18,758 nt of DNA from a bacterium. GTDB lineage: Bacteria > UBP15 > UBA6099. Position numbers and translations under genes: made by a program. Under the pieces are notes generated by a model that saw nothing but the letters and a program-made list of their open reading frames with translations, was not told where the DNA came from and ran no database searches. The DNA lies in contig JAKQPS010000071.1 of NCBI GenBank assembly GCA_029564595.1, forward strand, positions 1 through 18,758, written 5' to 3'. Each line of letters starts with the position of its first letter. Within the stretch, counting starts at the first letter, position 1. Of the stretch, positions 7,714 through 15,307 are shown one piece after another.

Positions 7714-7749
7714 GCGCCGAAGACGGGGCTGCGCCTCCGCCTTCGGCGC
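7714..7749. repeat. G+C-rich inverted repeat
   Basis: GCGCCGAAG (7714-7722) and CTTCGGCGC (7741-7749) form a perfect 9-bp stem around an 18-base loop. It sits just after the A/T-rich hairpin and may be part of the same 3' structure. Confidence 0.45.
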
Positions 7750-8061
7750 GTATCATGGCAAAAGATATTGGGAAAGGGTTTTCAAGGATATACGCGCTCC
7801 GAATTATCCCGGCTTCGGCGATAGAACCGACGAACTAAGGCGACTTTCATAGCGGCGAACTGCTTCTCGCCCCCCAAACGAGCTTGGGGCCGCCGCGTTT
7901 TTCGTTTTTGACACCAATATTCTATTCATTGATTTTCTCTTCCCTCCTTCTTTTTCGTGTCTCATTTTATCTCCGCGACGCGGGTGGATGAAATGTTTCC
8001 GGCGGGGGCTGAACACGGGCGAGGAAATATTATAGAATTAGCGAACGCGGAGAGGAAACAC

Positions 8062-9513
8062 ATGAGAGTGGAAACCCGTGCGGCGTTGTTCACAATAGGA
8101 GCGATGCGTCCGGGCGCGTTCTATGAGTTGCTTGACGGCGGAAGGCTGCCGAACATAGAAAGGATATTCGGCAGGGCGGTCAGGGCGGAACGGGCGGCGA
8201 CGGTTTTTCCGTCCGTGGCGGCGTCTTGTCACGCTGCGCTGGCGACGGGAGCTATGCCCGGAAGGAACCTGATAACGGGAGGCGGGCGGTTCGACAGGCA
8301 CGGGAAGATGCCGGCGCACAGGGAATACGCGATGACGGAGCCGTGGCGCGGCGCGGCGGGGCGGTTTGGGCTTCCGGCGCTGCCGAAAACGGGGGACGGG
8401 CCGGCGCTGGACAAGGACATAAGCGGCGGAACGGCGACGATATTCGAGGCGTTGAAAACGCGCGCGGCGAGGTCGGCGGCGGTATGGACGCCGGTGGGCC
8501 GCGGGGCGGACGAGCACATAACGGCGAGCGCGCTGGAGATAGCGTTGGCGTCGGCGGGGGGGAGGGGAGGCCGGGCGGCGTTTGACCGAGCGGCGGCGCG
8601 CAAGGCAGCGAAGTTCATAGCCGACACTAGGCGGTTGCACAGGATGATTCAGGTGAATTTCGCGGGCGCATTTCCGAGGAGCGCCGGCGCGGCGGAGGAC
8701 GAGGAGCGCGAGTATATTTCCGGCGTTCTGGACGCGTGTTTCGGGAGGACGCTCGACGCGCTCGCCCGGAGGCATCCTCTCGAGGAGTTCCATTTCGCGT
8801 TGTGCGCGGCGCGCGGCGGCAGGCACGCTCCAGCTCCGCCTGAACGCGTGGTGTCCCGCGCGGCGATGCGGAAAATCCTTTCCTCCGCCGGGTATTCGAT
8901 ATACAACCCAGCCGAGTCGGACAACCCGAAGAGGCGTTCGGCGGTGGCGTTCATACATTCAGGCTCGTATCATCTGCACTTAAGGAACAGGGCGACTGGG
9001 AAATGGCACAGTCCGCCGCTTTTCGAGGAAGATTTGATGTCGGCGGCGGACGCTTTTTTCGGGGCGTCGGCGAGCGGCGCGGGCGGCTCTGTTCCCGGAT
9101 GGCTGGATTTGGCTCTGGTTAAAAACGTCGAGATGGGCGAGTACGTGGTTTATGACGGCGTTCTAGCGGAGTCTCCGGAAGACTTCTTTTCGCGGAGCGA
9201 AAACGATATCAAGTATCCCGGAGCGAGTAAGAGACTGAAGGGCTTTTTCTGCAAGCACAGCCCGGATGTGGTGTTGCTCGCTGACAGGGAGAGGGGTTTC
9301 TGTTTCGAAGTGGAAAACGGCGCGCGCGGGGGCGGCGGCCTGTGCGCGGAAGACTCGCTCGTGCCGTTGCTTTTCTCAGGCCCCGGAGTGGAATCCGGGA
9401 TGATACGCGGCATGTGCTCGATTATAGACGCCGCGCCTTCGGTCGCCGCGCTGTTCGATGTCTCGATGACCACCGCCGACGGGCGGATACTTCCTCTGTT
9501 CAAACAATGCTAA
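8062..9513 (+). CDS. Alkaline-phosphatase-superfamily protein lacking active-site residues (probable pseudoenzyme)
   Basis: The 483-residue protein follows the phosphodiesterase/nucleotide-pyrophosphatase layout: a first strand (ALFTIGAMRPGAF), GRLPNIERIFG, TVFPSVAASCHAALATG, a middle ISGVLDACFGRTLDAL helix, PDVVLLADR (401-409) and LVPLLFSGPGV near the end. Active members bind two metals. Here the usual D-G-L-R-P reads G-A-M-R-P (G13). The nucleophile Thr of P-S-V-T is Ala53. The D-x-x-G-H motif is replaced by GAFPRS. The D-H-G after the next strand reads ARGGRH. The late histidine is absent. The start at 8062 follows GGAGAGGAAACAC. There is no signal peptide, whereas many relatives are exported. 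A structural, regulatory or substrate-binding role is inference. It lies 145 bases upstream of the efflux operon. Confidence 0.65.
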   Translation: MRVETRAALFTIGAMRPGAFYELLDGGRLPNIERIFGRAVRAERAATVFPSVAASCHAALATGAMPGRNLITGGGRFDRHGKMPAHREYAMTEPWRGAAGRFGLPALPKTGDGPALDKDISGGTATIFEALKTRAARSAAVWTPVGRGADEHITASALEIALASAGGRGGRAAFDRAAARKAAKFIADTRRLHRMIQVNFAGAFPRSAGAAEDEEREYISGVLDACFGRTLDALARRHPLEEFHFALCAARGGRHAPAPPERVVSRAAMRKILSSAGYSIYNPAESDNPKRRSAVAFIHSGSYHLHLRNRATGKWHSPPLFEEDLMSAADAFFGASASGAGGSVPGWLDLALVKNVEMGEYVVYDGVLAESPEDFFSRSENDIKYPGASKRLKGFFCKHSPDVVLLADRERGFCFEVENGARGGGGLCAEDSLVPLLFSGPGVESGMIRGMCSIIDAAPSVAALFDVSMTTADGRILPLFKQC

Positions 9514-9572
9514 ACCCTCGTGTTTCAGTTGCCGATGGGCGCTTAATGTTTTTTTATTATTTTTTAACGATA

Positions 9573-9578
9573 TATAAT
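9573..9578 (+). promoter_or_regulatory. Candidate -10 element for the efflux operon
   Basis: TATAAT within CGATATATAATAACC lies in the A/T-rich gap before the adaptor gene. The region at -35 is a T-run with no good match to TTGACA, so the promoter may need an activator. The leader that follows contains a G+C-rich hairpin (GGGCGGC with GCCGCCC, about 9611-9627). Confidence 0.4.
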
Positions 9579-9658
9579 AACCGGATGTCAAAGAGATTGG
9601 GCGACGGAAGGGCGGCGCGGCCGCCCGGACGCAGAAGAGCGCCGGTTCGGGGGAGACT

Positions 9659-11380
9659 ATGAAAAAAACGATTGTCATTCTGCTGGCGGCTATAGTCGTC
9701 GTCGGGGGCGGATTGTTCCTGAAGTCGAAACTCAAAAAACCCGCGATCGAAGAAGCAAAGATAAGGATAGTGGAAGCGTCGCGCGGAGACGTCACGCAGA
9801 TGGTGGAGGCGAGCGGCTCGGTGGTTTCCAATTTTGATGTCGAGATTAAGTGCAAGGCGAGCGGGGAGATAATCTCGCTGCCGTTTGACGCCAGCGACGT
9901 GGTGAAGAAGGGAGACCTTATCGCTGAGCTGGATCCGAGCGAGGAAGAGAGGAAAGTGGAGAAAGCGCGGGTTGCTCTGGATTCGTCTCGAGCGAGCCGG
10001 GACACCGCGAGGCAGAACCTGAGGATGGCCGAAAGGAATCTGGAGAATTCGCGGAGCCGGGCGGAAGTTACGCTTGAGGCCGCGAAATCCGCCGCCGAAG
10101 AGCGCGCCGCGAAAGCGGAGCGGGTCGCTCAACTTTATCAGAACAAACTCGCGAGCCGGGAGGAGCATGAAACGGCGAAAACGAGCGCGGCGCAGGCGCG
10201 CGCCGACCTCGAACGCGCTCATCTGACATTCAAAGACCTCGATGTGGAGGAAGCCGCGCTGGAAGTCAGCCGACAGAACCTCAAACGAGCAGAGGCGGAC
10301 GTTAAATCCTCGGAAATCAATCTCGACATAGCGATGCAGGGACTTGAGGACACGCGGGTGTACGCCCCCATGGACGGCGTCGTCACCGCCCGTTACGTGC
10401 AGACCGGACAGATTATCTCGTCCGGAACCACGAATGTCGGCGGAGGCACGTCGATAATGCAGGTGTCAGACCTGTCGCGGCTGTATGTGCTGGCGGCGGT
10501 GGACGAGAGCGATATAGGGCAGGTGCGAATCGGGCAGGAAGCCGAGATAACGGTTGACGCATATTCGGGCAGGGTTTTCAAGGGCAGGGTGGACAGGATA
10601 TCGCCGCGGGGCGAAATGGTGTCGAGCGTGGTGACGTTCGAGGTGAAGATTGAAGTGACGGAAGATGGAGGCATGAGCGCGGCGAGGGGTCGTTCGGGTG
10701 GCCGGAGGGATTCCGTCGCGGCGGGCAAGACGGTTCCGGAGGCTGACAAGGCGTCGCGCGCGGAGAATGCGGCGCCCGGCGAAGCGGCTGATTCCATTAA
10801 GTCGCCTGAAGGCAAAAAGAAGAGAGACGGCGCTGAAGGGCGCGGCGGCGCGGAGAGGGAAGAAGGCGGTTTCCGGCCCCCGCCTCCCGGCGGTCCCGGA
10901 TTCCCCGGCGGCGAGATGAGGCCGAGGGGAGAGGGCGGCGGTTTCGATCCGGCTGCGATGAGGCGGGACGCGCCTCAAGCGGAGGACGGCGGTCGCGTCG
11001 CGAAGAAGGACGCGGGAAAGGCTGCCTCCGAAAAAGGCGCGACGGCTCAAAGCGCGCTGTCAGGCCTGCTCAAACCGCAGATGACGGCGCATGTGAAGAT
11101 AATAATCGACGGAAGCAAAGACGTGGTTCTCGCTCCCTCGGACGCGGTGTGGAGAAAGGACGGCAAGTTCTTCGTGACTCTTGCGGCGGAAGGCGAGGAG
11201 CCGGCGGAGGGAGCCGAGCGAGAGGTGACAATCGGCATCTCCGACGGGACCAACACTGAAATCGCGTCCGGGCTGGAAGAGGGAGAAAAGTTGGCGGTCA
11301 AAGCGGCGGCTTCGTCGAACAAGTGGGGAGGCCGGAGCGGAGGAATGCCGCCGATGGGCGGCCCGATGATGAGGCGCTGA
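9659..11380 (+). CDS. macA: Efflux adaptor (MacA/HlyD-type membrane-fusion protein) with a long disordered insert
   Basis: This is the periplasmic adaptor of an ABC-type tripartite efflux pump. A membrane anchor (residues 4-21) is followed by a lipoyl half-motif around 58-93 (SGEIISLPFDASDVVKKGDLI). A coiled-coil hairpin rich in Ala, Glu and Arg runs over about 95-225. The second lipoyl half follows (YAPMDGVVTARYVQTGQII), then beta-barrel strands (DIGQVRIGQEAEITVD). Residues about 336-466 are an inserted low-complexity stretch of Gly, Pro, Arg, Glu and Lys. The usual L-x-P-x-M-T-A strand resumes at 470 (LLKPQMTAHVKIII), followed by the membrane-proximal domain and a Gly/Met-rich tail. The insert makes the protein 573 residues long against a usual 380-420. 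The ATG follows GGGGGAG. The ATPase starts 15 bases downstream. The gene symbol is by family resemblance. Confidence 0.85.
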   Translation: MKKTIVILLAAIVVVGGGLFLKSKLKKPAIEEAKIRIVEASRGDVTQMVEASGSVVSNFDVEIKCKASGEIISLPFDASDVVKKGDLIAELDPSEEERKVEKARVALDSSRASRDTARQNLRMAERNLENSRSRAEVTLEAAKSAAEERAAKAERVAQLYQNKLASREEHETAKTSAAQARADLERAHLTFKDLDVEEAALEVSRQNLKRAEADVKSSEINLDIAMQGLEDTRVYAPMDGVVTARYVQTGQIISSGTTNVGGGTSIMQVSDLSRLYVLAAVDESDIGQVRIGQEAEITVDAYSGRVFKGRVDRISPRGEMVSSVVTFEVKIEVTEDGGMSAARGRSGGRRDSVAAGKTVPEADKASRAENAAPGEAADSIKSPEGKKKRDGAEGRGGAEREEGGFRPPPPGGPGFPGGEMRPRGEGGGFDPAAMRRDAPQAEDGGRVAKKDAGKAASEKGATAQSALSGLLKPQMTAHVKIIIDGSKDVVLAPSDAVWRKDGKFFVTLAAEGEEPAEGAEREVTIGISDGTNTEIASGLEEGEKLAVKAAASSNKWGGRSGGMPPMGGPMMRR

Positions 11381-11395
11381 GCGGGGGAATCCCAG

Positions 11396-12055
11396 ATGCT
11401 GATAACAACGGAAAATCTAGTAAAGAAATACACGATGGGCGAGAGCGAAATCCGCGCGCTGGACGGAGTGAGCGTGAGCATCGCCGAGGGCGAGATGACA
11501 GCGGTCGTGGGCGCGTCCGGAAGCGGCAAATCCACTCTCATGAACATGCTCGGATGCCTCGACAGGCCCGATTCGGGCGAATATTTTCTCAACGGCGAGA
11601 ACGTCTCCCGGCTGCCGAAAGACAGACTGGCGGGGATTCGAAACCGGTATATCGGGTTTATCTTCCAGTCGTTCAACCTGTTGCCGAGGATGAGCGCGCT
11701 GGAGAACGTGGAACTGCCGATGCAGTACGCCGGGAAGAAGGACGCGAGGGGAGTCGCCGAGAGGGCGCTGGAGATTGTGGGGCTTGCCGGAAGGATGCGG
11801 CACGAGCCGGGAAAGATGTCCGGCGGAGAGAGGCAGCGGGTTGCGGTGGCGCGGGCGCTGGTCAACGACCCCGCCCTGATACTTGCCGACGAACCCACCG
11901 GCAACCTCGACAGCAAAACGGGAGAAGAGATAATGTCCCTGCTCGAATCGCTGAACGCGCAGGGACGCACGATAGTGATAGTCACGCACGACGCTGACAT
12001 CGCGGCGAGGTGCGGGCGCTCGATACGGATGAAGGACGGCAGGGTCGTCTCCTGA
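11396..12055 (+). CDS. macB: ABC transporter ATPase, MacB/LolD type
   Basis: This 219-residue nucleotide-binding protein drives the efflux pump. It has Walker A GASGSGKST (39-47), Q-loop Q91 (FQSFNLLP), the signature MSGGERQ (141-147), Walker B with D-loop LILADEPTGNLD (161-172) and the switch histidine H198 (VTHDAD). ADEPTGNLD and the small size are typical of the MacB/LolD/FtsE subgroup that pairs with FtsX-fold permeases. It sits 15 bases after the adaptor and 24 bases before the permease. In classic MacB the ATPase and permease are one polypeptide; here they are separate genes, as in many non-enterobacterial systems. The gene symbol marks the ATPase half only. Confidence 0.9.
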   Translation: MLITTENLVKKYTMGESEIRALDGVSVSIAEGEMTAVVGASGSGKSTLMNMLGCLDRPDSGEYFLNGENVSRLPKDRLAGIRNRYIGFIFQSFNLLPRMSALENVELPMQYAGKKDARGVAERALEIVGLAGRMRHEPGKMSGGERQRVAVARALVNDPALILADEPTGNLDSKTGEEIMSLLESLNAQGRTIVIVTHDADIAARCGRSIRMKDGRVVS

Positions 12056-12079
12056 CGGCCCGGAGGAGGGAAGCCGCCG

Positions 12080-13291
12080 ATGCTGTTTCTCACAATAATA
12101 AAAGTCGCTCTCAAGAGCCTAGTGGCCAACAAGCTTCGCTCGTTTCTGGCGATGCTTGGCATAATAATAGGAGTAGGCTCGGTGATAGCCATGTTGTCAA
12201 TCGGCGCCGGAGCGCAGAAAGACATCATGAACCGCATATCGATGATGGGCACGAACCTGCTGTCGATACGGCCCATGCAGTCCGCCGAACGCGGGGTGTC
12301 CACAGGTTCGAGCCGCCAGAATCTAACCCTCGAAGACGCGGAGGCCATTGTCGAGCGGGTTGATTCCATAGACGCAGTATCGCCTGTCGCGTCGAGCAAC
12401 GCGCAGTTGAAATACTTCAACAAAAACACCCGCGCGAGCGTCATCGGTTGCGCGGTAACGTATCCGTACATAGGCAACTTCGAGGTCGAGCACGGCAGGT
12501 TTTTCCGCGAGTCCGAAGAAGAAAGCATGGCAAGAGTGGTCGTGCTGGGCTCGGAGACCGCGTCCGAACTCGGAATATCAGGCAAGCAACTGGGCGAGAG
12601 GATACAGATACGGGGCATCAGTTTCGAGGTGGTCGGAATAATGAAGGAAAAAGGCGGCGCGGGCAGGTTCAGCCAAGACGATTCGGCTCTGGTCCCGTAC
12701 TCCGTGGCGATGCGCATATTGTTCGGGATGGACTACCTGTCGAACATAGACGTCCGGGCCGTGGACGGCGCCGACCTGACCGAGGTTGAGACGGACATCG
12801 CCACCCTGCTTCGCTCCCGGCACAAGATATCAGATCCGGAGAACGACGACTTCCGCGTGTTTAATCAGGCCGACATCATCCAGACCGCCACCGAGGTGAC
12901 CGACACGTTCACCATGTTGCTGGGCGGCATAGCTGCGATCTCGCTGCTCGTCGGCGGCATCGGAATAATGAATATCATGCTCGTGACTGTGACCGAGCGG
13001 ACGAAAGAAATCGGAATAAGAAAAGCCATCGGAGCCAGAGACCGGGACATACTGAAGCAGTTCCTCATCGAGTCGTTGATAATGAGCGGGGTGGGCGGGG
13101 CGCTGGGCGCGGCAGCCGGAATTGCGACGTCGGAAATAATCAGCAGCGCCTCGACGTTTTCCACATCGGTTTCGCCCGGCAGCGTTGCGCTCGCGCTCGC
13201 GTTCTCGGCGGCGGTTGGAGTTTTCTTCGGTTACTATCCCGCCGCGCGCGCCGCCCGGCTAGACCCCATCGATTGTCTCTACTATGAATAA
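12080..13291 (+). CDS. macB: ABC transporter permease, MacB/FtsX type
   Basis: The 403-residue permease has the MacB core layout. A first membrane helix (about 21-41, SFLAMLGIIIGVGSVIAML) is followed by the characteristic IGAGAQKDI. A periplasmic domain of about 230 residues comes next, then the FtsX domain with three helices near the C-terminus. Between these lies the cytosolic coupling stretch VTERTKEIGIRKAIGA, a strong family mark. The end, GYYPAARAARLDPIDCLYYE, is also typical. Such mechanotransmission transporters squeeze substrates from the periplasm through adaptor and TolC channel. The ribosome site is GGAGGAGGG, somewhat far from the ATG. The last codons lie just before the start of the channel gene. 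Confidence 0.9.
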   Translation: MLFLTIIKVALKSLVANKLRSFLAMLGIIIGVGSVIAMLSIGAGAQKDIMNRISMMGTNLLSIRPMQSAERGVSTGSSRQNLTLEDAEAIVERVDSIDAVSPVASSNAQLKYFNKNTRASVIGCAVTYPYIGNFEVEHGRFFRESEEESMARVVVLGSETASELGISGKQLGERIQIRGISFEVVGIMKEKGGAGRFSQDDSALVPYSVAMRILFGMDYLSNIDVRAVDGADLTEVETDIATLLRSRHKISDPENDDFRVFNQADIIQTATEVTDTFTMLLGGIAAISLLVGGIGIMNIMLVTVTERTKEIGIRKAIGARDRDILKQFLIESLIMSGVGGALGAAAGIATSEIISSASTFSTSVSPGSVALALAFSAAVGVFFGYYPAARAARLDPIDCLYYE

Positions 13292-13301
13292 GGAGTCCTC
13301 C

Positions 13302-14729
13302 ATGTTAAAACACGCCTTTGCCGTTCTCGCTCTGTTGACGATGGCTTTCGCCGCGCCAGCCGTTTGCGAAGAGGCTATACCGCAAAACATCTCTTTCGAC
13401 GACGCGCTCTCGCTCTCGCTCAAAAACAACAAGTCGCTCGCCGTTCAGATGTTCGACCCGAAGATATCTCTGACTAAAGAAACGATTGAAAAAGCGGCGT
13501 TTGATCCGGCCATATCCGCCGAGGCCGGCGGCTCCAGAAACAAATCCGCGTCCGGCTCCATCGACAACCGCTCTTCGGAGTCGGTCGAACTGTCGCAGAA
13601 ACTGCGCGGCGGCGGAGAGGTCACAATCGGGCTTTCATCGGACGACGCGTCGCCGGGGAACTCGGCGAGGATAGGCGTTTCATTGTCCGCTCCGCTGCTG
13701 CAGGGAGCGGGGTCGGACGTCAACCTCGCCGGAGTAAGGCAGGCGGCGCTCAATACGGAATCGTCGCGGCTTGAACTGAGGGCGTTCGTCGAGTCGCTTG
13801 TCGAACAGGTTTCAAACGCGTACTGGGACATGGCGCTGGCGCAGCGCGAGATTAAGATTTACGAAGATTCTCTGGCATTGGCTGAACAGCAGCTAGCCGA
13901 GACCGAGACGATGGTTGATCTGGGGAGTCTGGCGGAGATAGAGACAGTGGCCGCGCGAGCGGAAACGGCCCTGCGCGAACAGGCGCTGGTCAACGCGCGG
14001 AGCCGGCTCGAAACTCTCCGCGTGAAGATGCTTCGCCTGATGAACGCAGACCCGGCGTCCGAAACCGGACTGTTAGCCTCGGACGAGCTTGTGTCGCCGA
14101 CGGATGCCGCGCCGGATATCTCTATGGTGGCGGACAACGCAATTAAGAACAGGCCGGACCTGTTGAGGGCGCGGCTAGCCGTCGAGCGGGGCGACATTGA
14201 AGTCGTCAAAACTAAAAATGGACTGCTGCCTTACCTGTCTTTCTTCGTGACTCTCGGAGGAACGGGATATTCGGATTCGTTTGGCGACGCCTTCGGCGGG
14301 ATGCTGAGCGACGCGTACGACGCTCGCGCGGGGATTAGCTACAGCGCGACGCTAGGGCGGGCGGCGGACAAAGCGAGGTTCGCCGCGGCGGAGCTTTCTC
14401 TCGAACAAACGCGCGCTTCGCTGGAAAACATGGAACTGCTGGCGCGGGAGGAGGCGGTCAACGCGCGGCTCGAAGTCGAACGCGCGCGCGGCCAGCTCGC
14501 GGCTTCAGAGGCCGCGTTGGAACTCCAGAAAGAGAAGCTTCGCGCGGAAACCGAAAAGTTCAGAATCGGCAAATCAACCGCCATCGCGCTTCAACAGGCG
14601 CAGAGAGACCATCTGCGCGCGGAAGTCGATTCCGTTTCCGCCGCCGCAGACCTTCTCAAGGCAAGAGTCTCGCTGCTCCGCGCTCAGGGCGTGCTATTGC
14701 AAAATATGAATATCGCCATAATCGACTGA
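13302..14729 (+). CDS. TolC-like outer-membrane efflux channel
   Basis: The 475-residue protein has a Sec signal peptide (MLKHAFAVLALLTMAFAAPA) and two outer-membrane-efflux-protein repeats. The first runs roughly from SFDDALSLSLKNN (the usual A-L-x-x-A-L-x-x-N start) to residue 230, and the second from about 240 to the end. Long Ala/Glu/Arg helices such as LEVERARGQLAASEAALELQ form the periplasmic tunnel. It is the channel of the pump encoded by the three preceding genes. The start at 13302 is preferred over an ATG at 13284 because AGGAG lies six bases before it and it gives a clean signal peptide. The gene begins 10 bases after the permease stop, so translation is probably coupled. Confidence 0.9.
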   Translation: MLKHAFAVLALLTMAFAAPAVCEEAIPQNISFDDALSLSLKNNKSLAVQMFDPKISLTKETIEKAAFDPAISAEAGGSRNKSASGSIDNRSSESVELSQKLRGGGEVTIGLSSDDASPGNSARIGVSLSAPLLQGAGSDVNLAGVRQAALNTESSRLELRAFVESLVEQVSNAYWDMALAQREIKIYEDSLALAEQQLAETETMVDLGSLAEIETVAARAETALREQALVNARSRLETLRVKMLRLMNADPASETGLLASDELVSPTDAAPDISMVADNAIKNRPDLLRARLAVERGDIEVVKTKNGLLPYLSFFVTLGGTGYSDSFGDAFGGMLSDAYDARAGISYSATLGRAADKARFAAAELSLEQTRASLENMELLAREEAVNARLEVERARGQLAASEAALELQKEKLRAETEKFRIGKSTAIALQQAQRDHLRAEVDSVSAAADLLKARVSLLRAQGVLLQNMNIAIID

Positions 14730-14737
14730 CGGCTAAT

Positions 14738-14835
14738 CCGGTTTTTTCGCGAGAAAAAACCGGAAAATCGCCCCGGTTCGTCGGTTCTGTCGCCAAATCC
14801 GGGTTGAACCCGAATCCGTCATTAGGATTCGGGTT
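14738..14835. repeat. Extragenic double hairpin, most complete copy
   Basis: Hairpin one is a perfect 11-bp stem (CCGGTTTTTTC with GAAAAAACCGG) closed by a GCGA tetraloop (14738-14763). A 43-base linker (14764-14806) follows. Hairpin two is a perfect 11-bp stem (AACCCGAATCC with GGATTCGGGTT) around the loop GTCATTA (14807-14835). The same hairpins occur at 181-242 and the middle segment at 354-400. The element begins eight bases after the TolC-like stop codon and may end the operon transcript, although no T-tract follows either stem. Confidence 0.7.
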
Positions 14836-14926
14836 AAATAATGCCGGTAGCGGAACAGCTTCTCGCGCCGTCATTCTCGAGCAAGAGGGAATTCATCATC
14901 AGAGATAGAAGCACATCTCGCATTCC

Positions 14927-14940
14927 CATTAGCGCTAATG
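14927..14940. promoter_or_regulatory. Perfect 14-bp palindrome
   Basis: CATTAGCGCTAATG is its own reverse complement. It is the size and form of a dimeric regulator site, but no second copy is seen in the window. Confidence 0.25.
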
Positions 14941-15095
14941 AAAAACACCCCGGCCAACAACACGCGTCGCGGCAACGACTCGCGCGCGCCTCTCGCCTCG
15001 GCTCATCCAGCGTTTATGCTCAAACGTTTTTAATGGAAATCGGCAGTAGGTGAGAGTGGATGATTTCTGCGAAAACAAATGGAATATGCAGTTGG

Positions 15096-15109
15096 ACATA
15101 TCGATATGT
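15096..15109. promoter_or_regulatory. Perfect 14-bp palindrome upstream of the membrane-protein gene
   Basis: ACATATCGATATGT is its own reverse complement and lies about 135 bases upstream of the candidate -10 of the next gene. It could be an operator; chance palindromes are more likely in A/T-rich DNA. Confidence 0.25.
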
Positions 15110-15240
15110 TCCCATTAGAACCATGACCACATTGCCTTTCCTATTATAAATCCGATTCATTCACCCAATTCCATATAATCCTTCAGTCACTGCGCCTAAA
15201 AAATAAAACCTAAAGTCTTATCTAAATCTCAATGGCAATA

Positions 15241-15249
15241 TGATACAAT
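15241..15249 (+). promoter_or_regulatory. Candidate extended -10 promoter
   Basis: TGATACAAT fits an extended -10 (TGnTAnAAT). No good -35 is seen at normal spacing, which an extended -10 can tolerate. It would give a leader of about 50 bases before the ATG at 15308. Confidence 0.4.
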
Positions 15250-15307
15250 CTCTTAAGTCAATCATATTGTTGCTTCGAAGCTTTCTGTAAACGCAAGGAG
15301 GATAGGC

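Larger units (their letters stand above)
7629..8061. other. Intergenic region with three hairpins
   Basis: No coding sequence is convincing. It holds hairpins at 7654-7687, 7714-7749 and 7872-7889. The last is followed by T-runs at 7898-7909. TTGACA appears at 7907-7912 but no good -10 follows at normal spacing. An in-frame ATG at 7957 would extend the downstream gene, but its extra residues have no family match and no ribosome site. Confidence 0.5.
14730..15307. other. Intergenic transition from G+C-rich to A+T-rich DNA
   Basis: The first 110 bases hold the fullest copy of the hairpin repeat. The stretch 14841-15053 is open on the + strand but has no ribosome site, no family resemblance and biased residues, so I do not call it a gene. 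Two perfect 14-bp palindromes (14927-14940 and 15096-15109) lie within. From about 15060 the base composition is clearly A+T-rich. A candidate extended -10 precedes the next gene. Confidence 0.55.

Noticed and set aside
7957-8061. N-terminal extension of the phosphatase-like protein from an upstream ATG
   Set aside because: The extra 35 residues carry no signal peptide or family match. The ATG at 8062 has a good ribosome site and starts at the first strand of the fold.
11047-12717. Long minus-strand open frame opposite the efflux ATPase and permease (556 codons)
   Set aside because: It spans three well-supported + strand genes and its protein is a Ser/Arg/Pro-rich shadow without any domain.
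14841-15053. Seventy-codon open frame after the hairpin repeat
   Set aside because: It has no ribosome site, a Ser/Arg-rich composition and no recognisable domain, and it overlaps a region of palindromes.
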